Shown: one piece after another, positions 38,677 to 50,160 of the stretch
Numbering within the stretch: position 1 is the stretch's first letter
How the letters are laid out: every line of letters starts with the position of its first letter
DNA from: Hypomesus transpacificus
Lineage: Eukaryota; Chordata; Actinopteri; Osmeriformes; Osmeridae
NCBI RefSeq assembly: GCF_021917145.1
Contig: NC_061078.1
Location: forward strand, 2,906,064-2,970,063
Direction: 5' to 3'
Length of the DNA: 64,000 nucleotides
The notes under the pieces: generated by a model
Database searches by the model: none
Told to the model about the DNA's origin: nothing
The model's input: the letters and a program-made list of their open reading frames with translations, nothing else
Made by a program: the position numbers and the translations under genes

Positions 38677-40146
38677 ACGCATACCATAGCTCCAGTATCA
38701 TCTATCTGTACTACCTCTACTAGAAGGTTTAATCTGATCCCTTAATAACACTAGTGCACTCCTCACCCCTTAACTCACCACATGGGGAGTTCTCAACCAG
38801 CTCATGCAATTAGAATGTATAATAGGCAAAAGCGAAATAGTCCCAAAGGCTTTCTCTATTCCTACATTTAGTCTAGGATTATTAGATTGAGGCTACGGAC
38901 TAGGGTTCCATCAGGAGTAGGCTATATAATATGGTTTTCCCATTGTTCAGTCAATCAGTAATGTGGCTTGTGATAATCTGTTGGATTTTTTGTTATTGAT
39001 TCTCACTTTCAAACCTATTACCGGTTTCCTTTATGACCAGCTGAGGGAACTCTCTCTGCTATGCCTGCGCAAAAGACACAAGGCTCTCTTTCCCTGCCCC
39101 CTCTTGTCCCCTGCCTCAGCCTCAGCATTGCTGTTCACTAAACAAAGCCTCCCCACAGTCAGCAGGCTGACCGAGTAACCTGCATGGCTGAGATCTTCAG
39201 AAAGACTACAAGGCTCCAACTCCAGGGTTCTAGAGTTGTTGCTGTTACTGTAAAACATATAACTGTAGAGCTATCATAATAACAATAAGAAGTGAGAAAT
39301 ATTAATGCCTTTTTTACCCAAAGGAAGAAATCAATAAACGTTACGTCTAAAGAATAGGAAATAATTTAATAGGGTCATCAGACACAAAGCAATCTCTTGC
39401 TAATTGTCTGTGAAGTTCATTTATTGGCAACGTAGGATAAAGCAGTCAACTGTTTATGTCTTACCCCCTGATGTCCTTTGAAGCAAATAGACGGTTGATT
39501 TGGCAAGCATCCCTAGGGAGAAGATTGTTTTTGTTATAAAACATAATAAATGTGAAAGGCAAGTGAAGACAAATTTCAGTAACACTTTATAATACTTATT
39601 TATTTAAATCTATGAGTCTTAAAGATAAACTTGTTTACACAGAAAAACACGGTTAGACGCATGCGTTTTCAACTCAAACTCCTAGAAATTCATAGGAGCA
39701 ATGCCTAATTACTATTGCAAACAGTAGCTACTGACGAAGTATAGAATTACTTGAATTTTAAATCGACATCAGTTCGCAAGGGAACAACTGACAAGTAGCC
39801 ATACTTTCCATAGCCACCTCCAACTCCAAGCATGCAACAATGTAAATATTTGTATGATATATCGATTTGGACAAATACAATCTCGGTAACGACTCGTTGA
39901 CAGTAATTCACAGGTAATTGTAAAAACTGAAAATACAGTCATCATAAAAGGCAACCCATTATAAACCAAATACTTTGACAAGCAAAACATTTTTTTATTA
40001 GATGATACCTTCAGGTTTTGATAGGCTTCCAAGGCTCTGATGGCTGTGTCGGTGAGCTTGACGTGATAAAGTGTCTTGTTTGGAATGTTTTTATCAATCT
40101 TTCCACAGGAGAGTCCATAGCGGTGCTCCTGCCTCAGCGCTGCCAT
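24959..40146 (-). CDS. ell3: ELL-family RNA polymerase II elongation factor (ELL3/ELL2-like)
   Basis: ELL proteins suppress Pol II pausing and work in the nuclear super elongation complex. Twelve exons in phase give 602 aa: 40,009-40,146; 39,465-39,512; 31,466-31,593; 30,389-30,552; 28,853-29,094; 27,927-28,051; 27,125-27,245; 26,519-26,978; 25,763-25,817; 25,408-25,579; 25,200-25,244; 24,959-25,069. The N-terminal ELL domain is clear: [16 protein letters not shown], then [19 protein letters not shown], then [19 protein letters not shown], to about residue 280. A disordered middle ends in a lysine-rich stretch at about 436-450. The occludin/ELL homology domain covers about 490-600 ([16 protein letters not shown] and [13 protein letters not shown]). 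The length resembles ELL or ELL2, since human ELL3 is shorter. The neighbour serf2 argues for the ELL3 locus, so the symbol is provisional. Intron 2 spans 7.9 kb and intron 1 about 0.5 kb. Confidence 0.9.
30250..30370. repeat. GA-rich low-complexity tract in ell intron 4
   Basis: Repeated GAGAGA and GAAAG words lie immediately 3' (in gene sense) of ell exon 4, whose low end is at 30,389. In ell mRNA sense this is a CT-rich intronic stretch close to the donor site. Confidence 0.75.
32758..32842. repeat. Exact tandem duplication, 43-bp unit, two copies
   Basis: The word beginning AGCAGCTTCACTGTAATCTC occurs at 32,758 and again at 32,801. Each copy runs through the same TGCTGCAGGTAGGC end without mismatch. 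The identity indicates a recent duplication. It lies in ell intron 2. Confidence 0.9.
36082..36127. repeat. Poly-G tract (46 G) in ell intron 2
   Basis: An uninterrupted run of G on the plus strand, which is poly-C in the ell transcript. It is the longest homopolymer in the window. It gives false proline-rich frames on the minus strand. The true length may vary or be mis-assembled. Confidence 0.9.
36230..36520. promoter_or_regulatory. Possible conserved non-coding element in ell intron 2
   Basis: This stretch is less AT-rich and less repetitive than its surroundings. It contains homeodomain-like words (TGATTAATG, GTAATCAAG) and an E-box-like CACGTG (36,436-36,441). A minus-strand frame is open across it, but the frame runs on into the poly-G tract and shows no protein motif. 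Enhancer function is inference only. Confidence 0.2.
38602..38678. repeat. CA microsatellite in ell intron 2
   Basis: An almost pure CA dinucleotide array of roughly 75 bases with a few CG interruptions at its left end. It is probably length-polymorphic. Confidence 0.9.
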
Positions 40147-43100
40147 CGCTGGGTTCGGGAATTGTAGTGTCTCGAGTTCAAGACGTTCTCATTCAAACGT
40201 CACAGAGGCGGGGTTTCGTATGACAACAGCGTTCTTGCACGTCATAAAAGAAGCGCAGCAGGCATTGTACGCAAACGCATGTAGTTGATGTTCTGTATAT
40301 CCCGGCATCAAATTATTCTTACTGTACATTCAGGGGACTAATATGAGTAAGATTAAGTTTAGAGTAAGTTTCATGCATGTGGCACTTTCCTAATCAGAGT
40401 TAGCAGGTGGTGAATTTCCTTTCTTTTCAACCTTGCACCCCCAAAAATCAAACTCTTTCTCAAAAATAGTTTCTACCTTTCTAAACTTTTCTTTCAAAAA
40501 ATGGTTTTCGAAAATATTGTTTCAACTTTTGAGCGTCTGTTAAATGACAAAATGTAAACCTTTTTAAATGTTATTTTTGTAAACTTTGTTTTCACACAAC
40601 ACAACACAATTTAAATTGTGATTGCTCGTAATTTAAAAAGCCAACGTAAGCAGTAAGCACCTGCGTTTGTCTAAAGATGTGCAGTGCACACAAGTGAAAG
40701 TGTGATCTCTCCAGAGCAGATGAGTCTGACGAATAAGCCTATTTAGTTCAATGGCTTGGCTGCACTTGCAATGAAATGGAAGCAGGCCTGCACAGGAGCT
40801 CAGGGGAAGGGGGTGTTTCTCAGAGGGAATTTAAAAAGAACAGGTGCCTCTGACCCCTTACACGCCAAGTTTCCAATCCCAAAATCTTTACAGTAAGTAT
40901 TCACGCTTATGTTGGCATCAAATGCTTGTGCATGATTCTTCAAAGTTAATCTGTACCCTGCTTTTGGTAAAACAGGCACCTCCACACCTGTCAAGCCACC
41001 ATGTGTTTGCTGTTAGAAAGGGTTTGTACCTGCATGTCATTACAGTCTGAGACAAGGCAGAAGATGATCCCTTTCAGCCTCTCTGTTTTAACTGTCTCAT
41101 ACACTCATTGTATCTAAGTGACCATCTGCTACTGTGAAAGACACTAATGCTGTGTGATCCGTAGGACGTGAAGCCTTCACAACTAAAGTCAGCACATCCT
41201 AAAGACACATTGAAGTATGTGTAACATGGGCTAGCACACATTAAGATCATTTGACCATAACCTGTTTAAATGCCTTTTCGTTGAGTAATGAATGTTTAAT
41301 CTAGATATTTCCCAACAGGCAGTGCAAATGTTTCAAAGAGTGCAGCTTAAAAGGGGTGGGCGATCAAAGAGGTTTGCTTAGTATTGTTATGTAACCTTTA
41401 CGGACTCAGGGGAGAGAGCACATTGTTGTTGCAGCTGGGGAGGATTGTGGGACGGGTAGAGTAAGAAAACACTTCTGAAGTATCAGGTTAGGCCAATAAC
41501 TACTGTCACACAACAGTACATTTTAGAACGTGAAGACACACCAAGACCTAGCAGGCAGGATATTAAATTACATTTTCTTGCAAAGGAAGTGATAAACATT
41601 TGGAAAGTGTCTGTTCAGGCCTAACCACACTAAGCATCAGGTCAACAGTTGCAACAACCCGTGAAAGGGAATAACAAAAAGTGATGTTGCGAAAGAATCT
41701 GTTCTTCTCACCATCTTCGAATTGCATGATTGATGAAGAGATCTATTGAATCAATGCAAATAAAGCACAAGGAAATCATATTTTTCCATTACTTTCAGCT
41801 ATTATACAGGCACTGACTATCAAAGCGATTTACACAGCTTGGTGGCAATTTCATGTCAAAAGAAGCGGATGAGGACCTATGTAACCGTTAAGAAGTGAGA
41901 GACCCTGCCTAAAGACTTCCTGATATGACTCACTCTTCTCTAGTATTCTCTATAGGTTTTCGACCAGGTCAGAGTGGAGATAAGGTTTTCTCTCAATTAT
42001 GTTGTATCAAAGGAATGTGGAGTTCATGTGTTAAACCATGAGTCATGATGACAGTGGGTCGAAGACCCACTTACCTCAGTCTCTCCAGAATATTTTTAAG
42101 CTCTGGTTTACTGTAAGACAGATCAACATCATCTTTCCAGAGATGTTTTGTACAATACATTTATTGCTGCTGTATGTGTGGTTTCATCTCAGTAAAAGTA
42201 GGCTTATTTAGCAATAACAGCAAATTACACAAAATATGCTGTTCTCTGGGGCTTGTTTTCATTAAAAACTTAAAAAGAATGTTCCAAATAATAGAATGAT
42301 GTGTTTGCTTGAAACACATCAAGCAAGCATGTACATGATCCTGTGAGATTGTTCCGGAGCTGAAGTGTCATAGAGACCACAGGCTTTTTAAGAAACCCCT
42401 TTTAGAGTGAGCTTATAACAGAAGTCAAAAGCTGTGGTGTTTTGTCAAGGAAGGAGTTTACAGCTGTGGGTCTGTGTGTCTTACATTGTGCTATTTGTCT
42501 GCCTTCAGCTTGGATATTGTGTAAGACGTGGCAGCTATGGAAGCGTGGCACATGTAAAGCCACACTTGTTAACTCTATTCCATTTCCCTCCCTCTCTCTC
42601 TTCTGTCTGTCTTCCTTAGTGGCATTAACAGAGAGGCAGTGGTAACGCCTGGTGTGTCTGCTGCACGCAGACAAGTTATTGAAGAAGAGTGGTGCCTGCT
42701 TTTAAAAGGGTTGGTTAATTAGTGTCAGCAGCAAATCTTCCATAACCACAAAGACACAGCTTTATGTGAACAACATCTGATGTGTGTCTGAGCACTGAGT
42801 CCTTACAAATACATTTTTTCCAGACTAGGGATTCTGAGAGTATCAATACAACGCTTAAAAGATCATTTATATCAGTGCTGGTTTACTGTATATTTACATT
42901 TTAATCCAATGTCACATAATTAAGTGATTCTGAAATTAGATATGTAGGAAAACCTGTCCAAACAGTAGTGTCTGTTTTTTTATGATTGGAAAGTTGTCAA
43001 GAACTGTATTATGTAACCATGGACACAGACTTGAATGTCTCAAGATAGAACCAACTCCTTGAACAAGTGTCTGTCAAGTCTTATTGCTTTTTATTTAATG

Positions 43101-43878
43101 TTGATTTTCTAGATTAAATTTTCAATATCACAAAGTTTATAGCAAAGGTATTTTTCAAGCCTTTTTTTTATGCAAGAAAGCCTTTTTCAAGCTTTTTGGT
43201 TTTCAGATGACTCACCGGTTCAGATGTCATCCTGACTGAAGGTATCGACTCAACATATTACTTCTGCAAGTGTCAGAGATGTACACATCAAAGCTGCTTC
43301 AGTGCCTATGCCAGATAATACAGAACTGTTTTAAATAATTTTGTTATAGCAGCAATCAAGTACTTTAAGCAATTAAAAATGGGACACAAGCGTTTAAGAA
43401 ACAGCCATGGGGTCAAGTTGCTGTCATTCCTCACTTTGCACCGGTGTTAAAGATTACAATGCCAAAGGTTCCCAGGTAGTATGATGCTAAAATTAATGTC
43501 CCAGATGTGAGAAACTGTCATGGCAACATTCGAGCCCAGGTCTTAATTAACAGAGCAGCGGGTCGCAGGAGGCCTTGCTCGCCCATCTATTCTAAAGCAA
43601 AAGCCTTTGGGACGGGAAGAGAGGGAGTAAAGAGGGAACAAGCACTATACAGTACAGTAAGGCCCATTACTGTGGGGTTGAAGGATACACATATCCACTG
43701 TGCCATTTCCCTAAGCTTCCAAGGGGTGACAAATATTTTGATGGGTGGTTAGACAAAAACAGAGTTCTAGTTCAGTCCTGTTTCAACCCCCATGGGTACT
43801 GAGTTATTGTATACAAGCACGCTTAATGCACATTGTCATGCCAATGTTATTCAATGTTCAATTAAAGTTTTGAGGAAG

Positions 43879-43953
43879 AATATATTCTATAAAACAGGCA
43901 TACCATGTGTACTTTAACAGTACACATGGCATGCCTGTTTTATAGAATATATT
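43879..43953. repeat. 75-bp near-perfect palindrome (35-bp arms, 5-nt loop)
   Basis: The left arm is 43,879-43,913, the loop TTAAC is 43,914-43,918 and the right arm is 43,919-43,953. The arms match at 34 of 35 positions; the single A/G difference would leave a mismatched or wobble pair in RNA. No target-site duplication is evident. It could be a tiny inverted-repeat element, an extruding palindrome, or a hairpin RNA precursor. Confidence 0.9.
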
Positions 43954-44277
43954 TAGTCAGTTAGACATTTGCAAGACCTGTCATTAAATTGAATAATTAA
44001 GAGATATATGACAATTAAGAAATTGCATTCTTTACTAAACTTGAAATCCCATGTCTTTGACATCATTCCAACTGAGGAGAATACCTTGCAAACGTACAGT
44101 GCTCTATCTTCACTATGTACCTAAAGGTTTGTTAAAGGCTGTGAACAATTCCCAGTCAGACCTGGGAGGGAAACAGTTAAATAGTTGAGCAGACTTAGTT
44201 GGATGAGCCAGCCAGGAGAAAATCCTTAGATCACCCTCAGTACAAAGTGATGGAACTGAAAGTGGGACAAGTAAATG

Positions 44278-44349
44278 GAAGACTGTAAATGTATGTGTAA
44301 ATTAGAAGACTGTAAATGTATATGTAAATCAGAAGACTGTAAATGTAGA
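44278..44349. repeat. 27-bp tandem repeat, about 2.7 copies
   Basis: The unit starts GAAGACTGTAAATGTA and recurs at 44,278, 44,305 and 44,332, with only small differences between copies. Confidence 0.85.
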
Positions 44350-47084
44350 ATCTGAAACAGAAAGGGTTTTAATCGCCATGAAAGTTTGCCCAGACAATTT
44401 ACTTTGGCAGGAGGGTGTATACATTCAACATATAGGAGTAAATCTTAAATAAGTGGTGTACGTTTAAACAAGTCTAACTATACTATACAAAAGGTGCAAA
44501 GTCTAATGAACTAATACTGACTAATACTAAGGGGACAGGTATGTAGAATAAAATAAATATAAAGTATAAAATGGCTATAATGTACAATATAAAAAATAAA
44601 AAATACAAATAGGGTGCATGTCAATCAAAAATGGAGTGACAAGTCTGATGTCACCTATATAGCTCTTATGAGGCTTTTCTAGTATGTGGAAAAATTGTGT
44701 GTGATCCCATTGTGAAAATGATCTTTCAATTTCTGCTTCAAACAAATACTCACAGCACCTGCTACTTCTTATTATAGTAGTCAAACTAGCCTGCTGAATT
44801 TTGCATTAGCTGACAGTTTAACCATGACAACCAGAAAATACATAGTTTGCACATTATCCTAGTTTAATTTAATTAACTTAATGACACTGTGACATTGTTA
44901 CAGGGTGAATATATTTCTATTTATGTAAGCAATGTTTATCCTAGATAACACTGTCTCAAAAAGGATGAGGAAATGAAAGACTATTATGGTTTAAACAATG
45001 AAAATGGTCTGTATAGATTAATCTATATCCAGCTAGACCAGACCTTGGAAGATATAATAAGAATGAATGTGCATATGCATAAATCATTATTGGAAATCAC
45101 AGGTGACATTAACTGAAGACACAGTGAGCATGTAGACACCCAACTCATTCACAATGGATGTAGTCTCGCGTTCCGCTAGACTACTTACACTCAGTTTTTT
45201 AATTAACAGAGGGTGGAGTTTTCATGTCTGAGATCTATTTATAAAAAAACGTTTTTTTTCTGCCTGCCAGAAAGCTGTTGCTCATGCAGTCCCCCTGTGA
45301 AAGCACATTTTGATAGCTAGGAATGGTAGATTTCCTCATCGGGTTGTCAAAAAACAATATGCTAAAGTTGTAACTTAAATATGTGCAAAGGGAGCTTCTG
45401 TCTTTAATTTATTTACAAGTCTGACAGATGTAGTTGTTCTTCTGGAACTTTGAAGAGACAGATGAGAAGGAGCTGGTATGTCTCTTCAGGGGTTCCCTGT
45501 TTTGCACAACTACTTATAGTGAAGGATGTACTATACTATGATTACGGTAGAAATATATACTTATCACGTTATGTATGCATTCAGTATTCCTCATGGTCAT
45601 ATATAATTAATAATACAGGATTACCTTTCATCTGAGATGAAGAAATTCATTTTGCACGTGTGTGCACTGATGCTGTCAACAACTGTCATAGGCCCATTTG
45701 GGAACAGTAACACCATAAAGCTGGATTACAAGTTAAAATCAAGTTCTGTGTCGCAAAAGATCCAATACGTAATATTGCAATGTCTTTAGTAGACTTTAGT
45801 AGAACACTAGAGACCTTTAAAGACAATCAGCACAGGATCAATCAGTCCACCATCTGCCTTTCCAGTTGATCACCTTGACGCTGGTTCACGCCCTGTAATT
45901 GTGGGCAAGCTCACGAGCCCTCTATTGTCACTAGTATGCTTTTAATCCTGTGGGAGATATATCTTGTTCACCCTGAGGCAGCAGTGTGGCACCCCTCATA
46001 AAAGGATCAACAATGGGCTGCCCTCCACTTGCACAGGTGGGTGGTGTATGGAGGAATTACAGGGTGGGAGAGGGTCCTATGTGAGGAATCATTGTTCAGC
46101 ACACATCATAGTAGAGTCATAGTGATCCAGGGAGACTGGCCCCTGTTCTGTCCCTAAGGTACCTCACATAAGTGTTCTAATAGCCACCCAGCATTGCCTG
46201 AGGAGCGCACAGTAAAATAATCCTTGTGGCTCAAATGACACGCAAAGGGAGTCTCTTTTCACCTCACGTCCTCTCACTGTCCGACAAGACACAGTAAATC
46301 TCAACACTTGTTGATGTGCTTGTTCTTGTAACACATTGTCCCATTTAGATTTTCAGGTGTACACTTTGAACTTTTGTCATACTATTCTAAGTCTTTATAC
46401 ACCACTGAGCACAACCAAAATGTAAAATATGAATATCCTAAGACTAATACTATTGAGAATCTGATTTAAAGAGGGTCATAGTGTTCCTTCAGGGCTTTAA
46501 ATTCAACCGACAAAGGGGTATTTAAATCTCCTTCTTGCTCTTATTACTTTTTCATAAGTGCAGAAATCTATTTTCTATTAAGTGTTTTTTTTCTTCAAAA
46601 TATTAAAGAGTGACCTCTAAGTCATGCCAAAAATGGTGTGTTGTAGATCATATAATACATCCTACTTAATCCAAACGTACTCAACGTTTCATAGAAATGG
46701 CAAGGAAAACATAGTCACAGGAACTTGGCAGATGCCCGCTCCACCTTAGGCAAAACGTTATCACTGGCAGATGTTAGTGTGAGCAAAGTGCATTTCTGTG
46801 TTGTAGAGCAAGACTGTGTGTGTTACCCTACTCTACAGCTGTGAAGAAAGTACAATATAAGCCTCCCCTCATTTTAACAAGAGACCACTGTGCTCCACTT
46901 TTAAATTAAATTCTGTAAGGCCTTGGCCAAAACACTCTTTGGCTCTCACTCACACAAACTTATTGCATTTAGCCTTGGCACATTGATATCACATACTCAA
47001 CGAGATAACACTGTCATCATTGTGCACAGAGAGCAGACATGGACCAAATGAAATCCAATTTTGTATAACCCTTTTTACAACCAA

Positions 47085-47275
47085 TATCAGAGGGCTTCAC
47101 ATGCCCATTGAATTGTACCTGGGCAATACCAACCTAAACACCACAAAGAAGACAAGGAAAAACTGCCAGGAAAAATGAAATTTTCCTCCAGAAAATGGAA
47201 GAAACCTTGGGAGTAGCAGTTCACCAAGAGATCTCCTCCTCCAGAGATGGTTGGTGATACAGGGAGGTACATACC
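47085..47275 (-). repeat. Probable old interspersed repeat fragment
   Basis: The plus strand contains AGGGCTTCACATGCCCA, then AAGGAAAAACTGCCAGGAAAAA, GGAAGAAACCTTGGGAG and CTCCTCCTCCAGAGATGGTTGG. I recall this ordered set of words as a widespread dispersed sequence in fish genomes. Family and exact limits are not certain, and no coding signal is present. Confidence 0.35.
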
Positions 47276-48709
47276 ATATAGGCTGAATACAATAATTCAG
47301 TAAAAGTAGAAAAACATTTAAATGTCCAACTGGATGGTGAAACACAGATATTCAGAGTTCTGAATCAGTAGAGCATTTGCAGGGAAGTACAGGATCAGCA
47401 TAGCATCACCACTTGTTTCAGAATCAAATTAATGTGGATCCCTTACAGTGAATATAAAGTCAGATACTGTAGACCAATCAGTAGGCATGGCTGACTCATC
47501 TCATCTTACTTGACTATGAAACAAGTTGAAATTCATTCATATCCCTGTTTGCAAGCAATGCACTTGATGTGCAAGGTAGAACAAGTCATTTGAAATTATT
47601 TTGGGGTGGATAAGACGCAGATAAAAATGATCTTTATATTACAAAATATGACCAAATAAAAGCAATATCCAATGCATTGTGGCAATTCTGTTTCTGCTTG
47701 GCAACAGCTAAACGCCTACTGAAAACATCATTGCAACACAGAAAGATGGCATCAACAAGAACCATCAATCATTGGGGACAGAGGACTGGATTCTGTCAGT
47801 ATGATGGATGACATCGGTAAAATGAGAGAGTAGAAGGAATCTTACAATCCACTTGTCACACCAAATTTGTATTGATTCATCAGCATTTTTGCTGCATTTA
47901 TAACTCGCAGTTCAGTATTCAAATCAGGGGGGTTTTACAATAAAGTAACAACAACCCTAATGACACACATTTATTGTGAAGCTTGAAGATCCTTCAAAGT
48001 GGTAAAATAAGTTACGTCTGGGATTCATCATTCTCCTGTTTTCTGAATCTTGACTTAGTCCCTTCATTTAAATCAGTGTGCACGTTTCACACCCTAATCT
48101 GAATTGATTTCAGACATGCTTGCTTACACAGCAGATGGTCTGCCACCTAAAACTTCAATGAATGGCAATGTGTGAACTGCTGTTGTGCTGTTTTCCATTT
48201 AGTCAGTAGGACAGCAGAAGCCATCAAAATAGTCAACATTACCAGGTGGTGGTTACTGCACTGCATGACAAAAATAGCTACATTTTAACAGGATGCCAGA
48301 ATTTAAAGCAGCTGTGGTCAAGAAAAACCAAGTCGGAGTCAGATAGTTTTTTTCCCTCTTACCATCACTCTAATAAACTGCCCAGACTGCAATGCATGCT
48401 TGTCAACCTGTTCACATGTCACAGTGAATACTGTGTGTTCTTTTGTCATGTGCTTTTAAAATGTTGTCTAATTATGTCAGGAAAACGAAAAGCATAGACA
48501 GTCTATAAAAAGAACAGATGTACACAATTAAAGTGCTCTGTTGCTGATCGTTTTGCTTTGATTTATATTCTTTCATGCAGAATTTGCCAACATTTTGCAT
48601 GGTTATAAATATAGTTATTTGTATGAACAACAAATTGTCACATTGTACACAGTTCGATGTTTGTGCATTGAATAGTTTCACTATAGCTACTGCAAGTCTT
48701 AATGATATG

Positions 48710-48902
48710 GGGAGTCAGATGGCTGAGGTGTTTGGGAGTCGGGCGATTAATCAGAAGGTTGCTAGTTTGATTCCCGATCGTGCCAAATGACATTGTGTCC
48801 TTGGGCAAGGCACTTCACCCTACTTGCCTCAGGGAGAATGTCCCTGTACTTACTGTATGTCGCTCTGGATATGAGCGTCTGCTAAATGACTAAATGTCAA
48901 TC
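48710..48902 (+). mobile_element. tRNA-derived SINE, near full length
   Basis: The left part is tRNA-like, with an A-box-like GATGGCTGAGGTGTTTGG region and a B-box-like GGTTGCTAGTTTGATTCC at 48,757-48,774. It is followed by a tRNA-unrelated body containing CCTTGGGCAAGGCACTTCACCC and a tail with CTAAATGACTAAATG repeats. This is the structure of the tRNA-derived SINEs common in teleosts. Such elements are transcribed by Pol III and copied by LINE machinery. Confidence 0.8.
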
Positions 48903-49183
48903 TAATATTAACTGAGAGTGGGCTCAAATTGTCTCTCAAATATTAAGAGAACCTTCTTGTCCTGTCGCTTGTCATACTACTCTAGGCCTGATCGTCATAC
49001 TATTCAAGGCCTACTCGCCTACTCAAACTGGGGTGCAATCCCAGGTATTGTGACTTGTGAACGCAAAGACCACCTCTCTATTTAAACTTGAACTGAACCA
49101 GCTAGCTCTTCGATGGCACGGATGGACGGTAGGGGGGAATTAGTTTATCCAATTAAAGTTGGTTCAAGCATTATTTTACTTAC

Positions 49184-49238
49184 CTTTAGATTCTGATGTT
49201 AAATTGTTCATGAAAGACTGGTACACGAGCTCCCCCAT
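49184..49238 (-). CDS. Possible isolated first coding exon, gene unknown
   Basis: On the minus strand an ATG at 49,238 opens an 18-codon frame (MGELVYQSFMNNLTSESK) ending in G directly before a perfect donor gtaagt. No following exon could be traced and the peptide is not recognised. It may be a non-coding exon or chance. Confidence 0.15.
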
Positions 49239-49689
49239 CAGGATTGAGCTTGGGAAAACATCCCAGGTTGTCCTGTGTCAGCGTCCATGGATAGATACTT
49301 AATTCTGGTCAAGCAGGGTTGGCAGGTCGTGCTCAACCGGGTGTATACTGCCACCTGTTGGGGTGAATCGTGAATCTGATGATTTTGTGATTAGATGATC
49401 ATGATTATGATCTTAATAAAACACAGGACAAAGAATTGTGTCAACAATACTGTATAATGTGCTGCTGGGTCATGTTACTGCACGTGCATGCCGGTCTCGT
49501 GCGAAGGCACTTATCCCCACCAGGATTTGCATCGCCTGGCCGCGGGAGCGCGGATGCACTCAGAGAAGCGGAGTTTTAACTGCGGCACTTCAAGTTCACC
49601 TCTTAAATGTAACAAATAGCGACGTGGAAGACTCAACGGGGTTTTCCATAGTAACAAGGGACTCATTTATCTACATAAATACGTTTATT

Positions 49690-50157
49690 TGTGGAGATGT
49701 CTGCTCCGTCCGTCCGTCATCTGCCGCTTGTCCGGGGATCGGGTCGCGGGGGCAGCGACCTAAGCAGGGAGGCCCAGACTTCCCTCCCCCCGGCCACTTC
49801 CGCCAGCTCTTCCTGGGGGACCCCGAGGCGTTCCCAGGCCAGCCGAGAGACATAGTCCCTCCAGCGTGTCCTGGGTCTTCCCCGGGACCTCTTCCCAGTG
49901 GGACGTGCCCGGAACACCTCACCAGGGAGGCGTCCAGGAGGCATCCTAATCAGATGCACGAGCCACCTCAGCTGGCTCCTTTCGACGCGGAGGAGCAGCG
50001 GTTTTACTCTGAGCCCCTCCCGGATGACCGAGCTTCTCACCCTATCTCTAAGGGAGAGCCCGGACACCCTGCGGAGAAAGCTCATTTCGGCCGCTTGTAT
50101 TCGCGATCTCGTTCTTTCGGTCACTACCCATAGTTCGTGACCATAGTTCGTGACCAT
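49690..50157 (-). pseudogene. Non-LTR retrotransposon, 3' end of ORF2 (truncated)
   Basis: The minus strand is open and GC-rich, unlike its AT-rich surroundings. It encodes a 146-residue piece with the arginine-rich C-terminal pattern of fish LINE pol proteins: SFLRRVSGLSLRDRVRSSVI, then SQLRWLVHLIRMPPGRLPGE, then RGRPRTRWRDYVSRLAWERL. It lacks the reverse transcriptase and endonuclease, so it is 5'-truncated and dead. The 3' end runs into a GACGGACGGACGG-like tail near 49,700. A 17-bp word containing ATAGTTCGTGACC is duplicated at its 5' edge (about 50,130-50,160). Confidence 0.75.
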
Positions 50158-50160
50158 AGG

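Noticed and set aside
38602-38678. Possible CRISPR-like or regular array
   Set aside because: It is a simple CA dinucleotide microsatellite. No spaced-repeat array exists in the window.
48750-48780. Possible functional tRNA gene
   Set aside because: Only box-like segments within a SINE are present. The acceptor stem and anticodon arm are not intact.
49438-50133. 231-codon plus-strand open frame
   Set aside because: It overlaps the LINE fragment on the opposite strand. Its length comes from the GC-rich antisense of the retrotransposon coding sequence, and it shows no protein motif.
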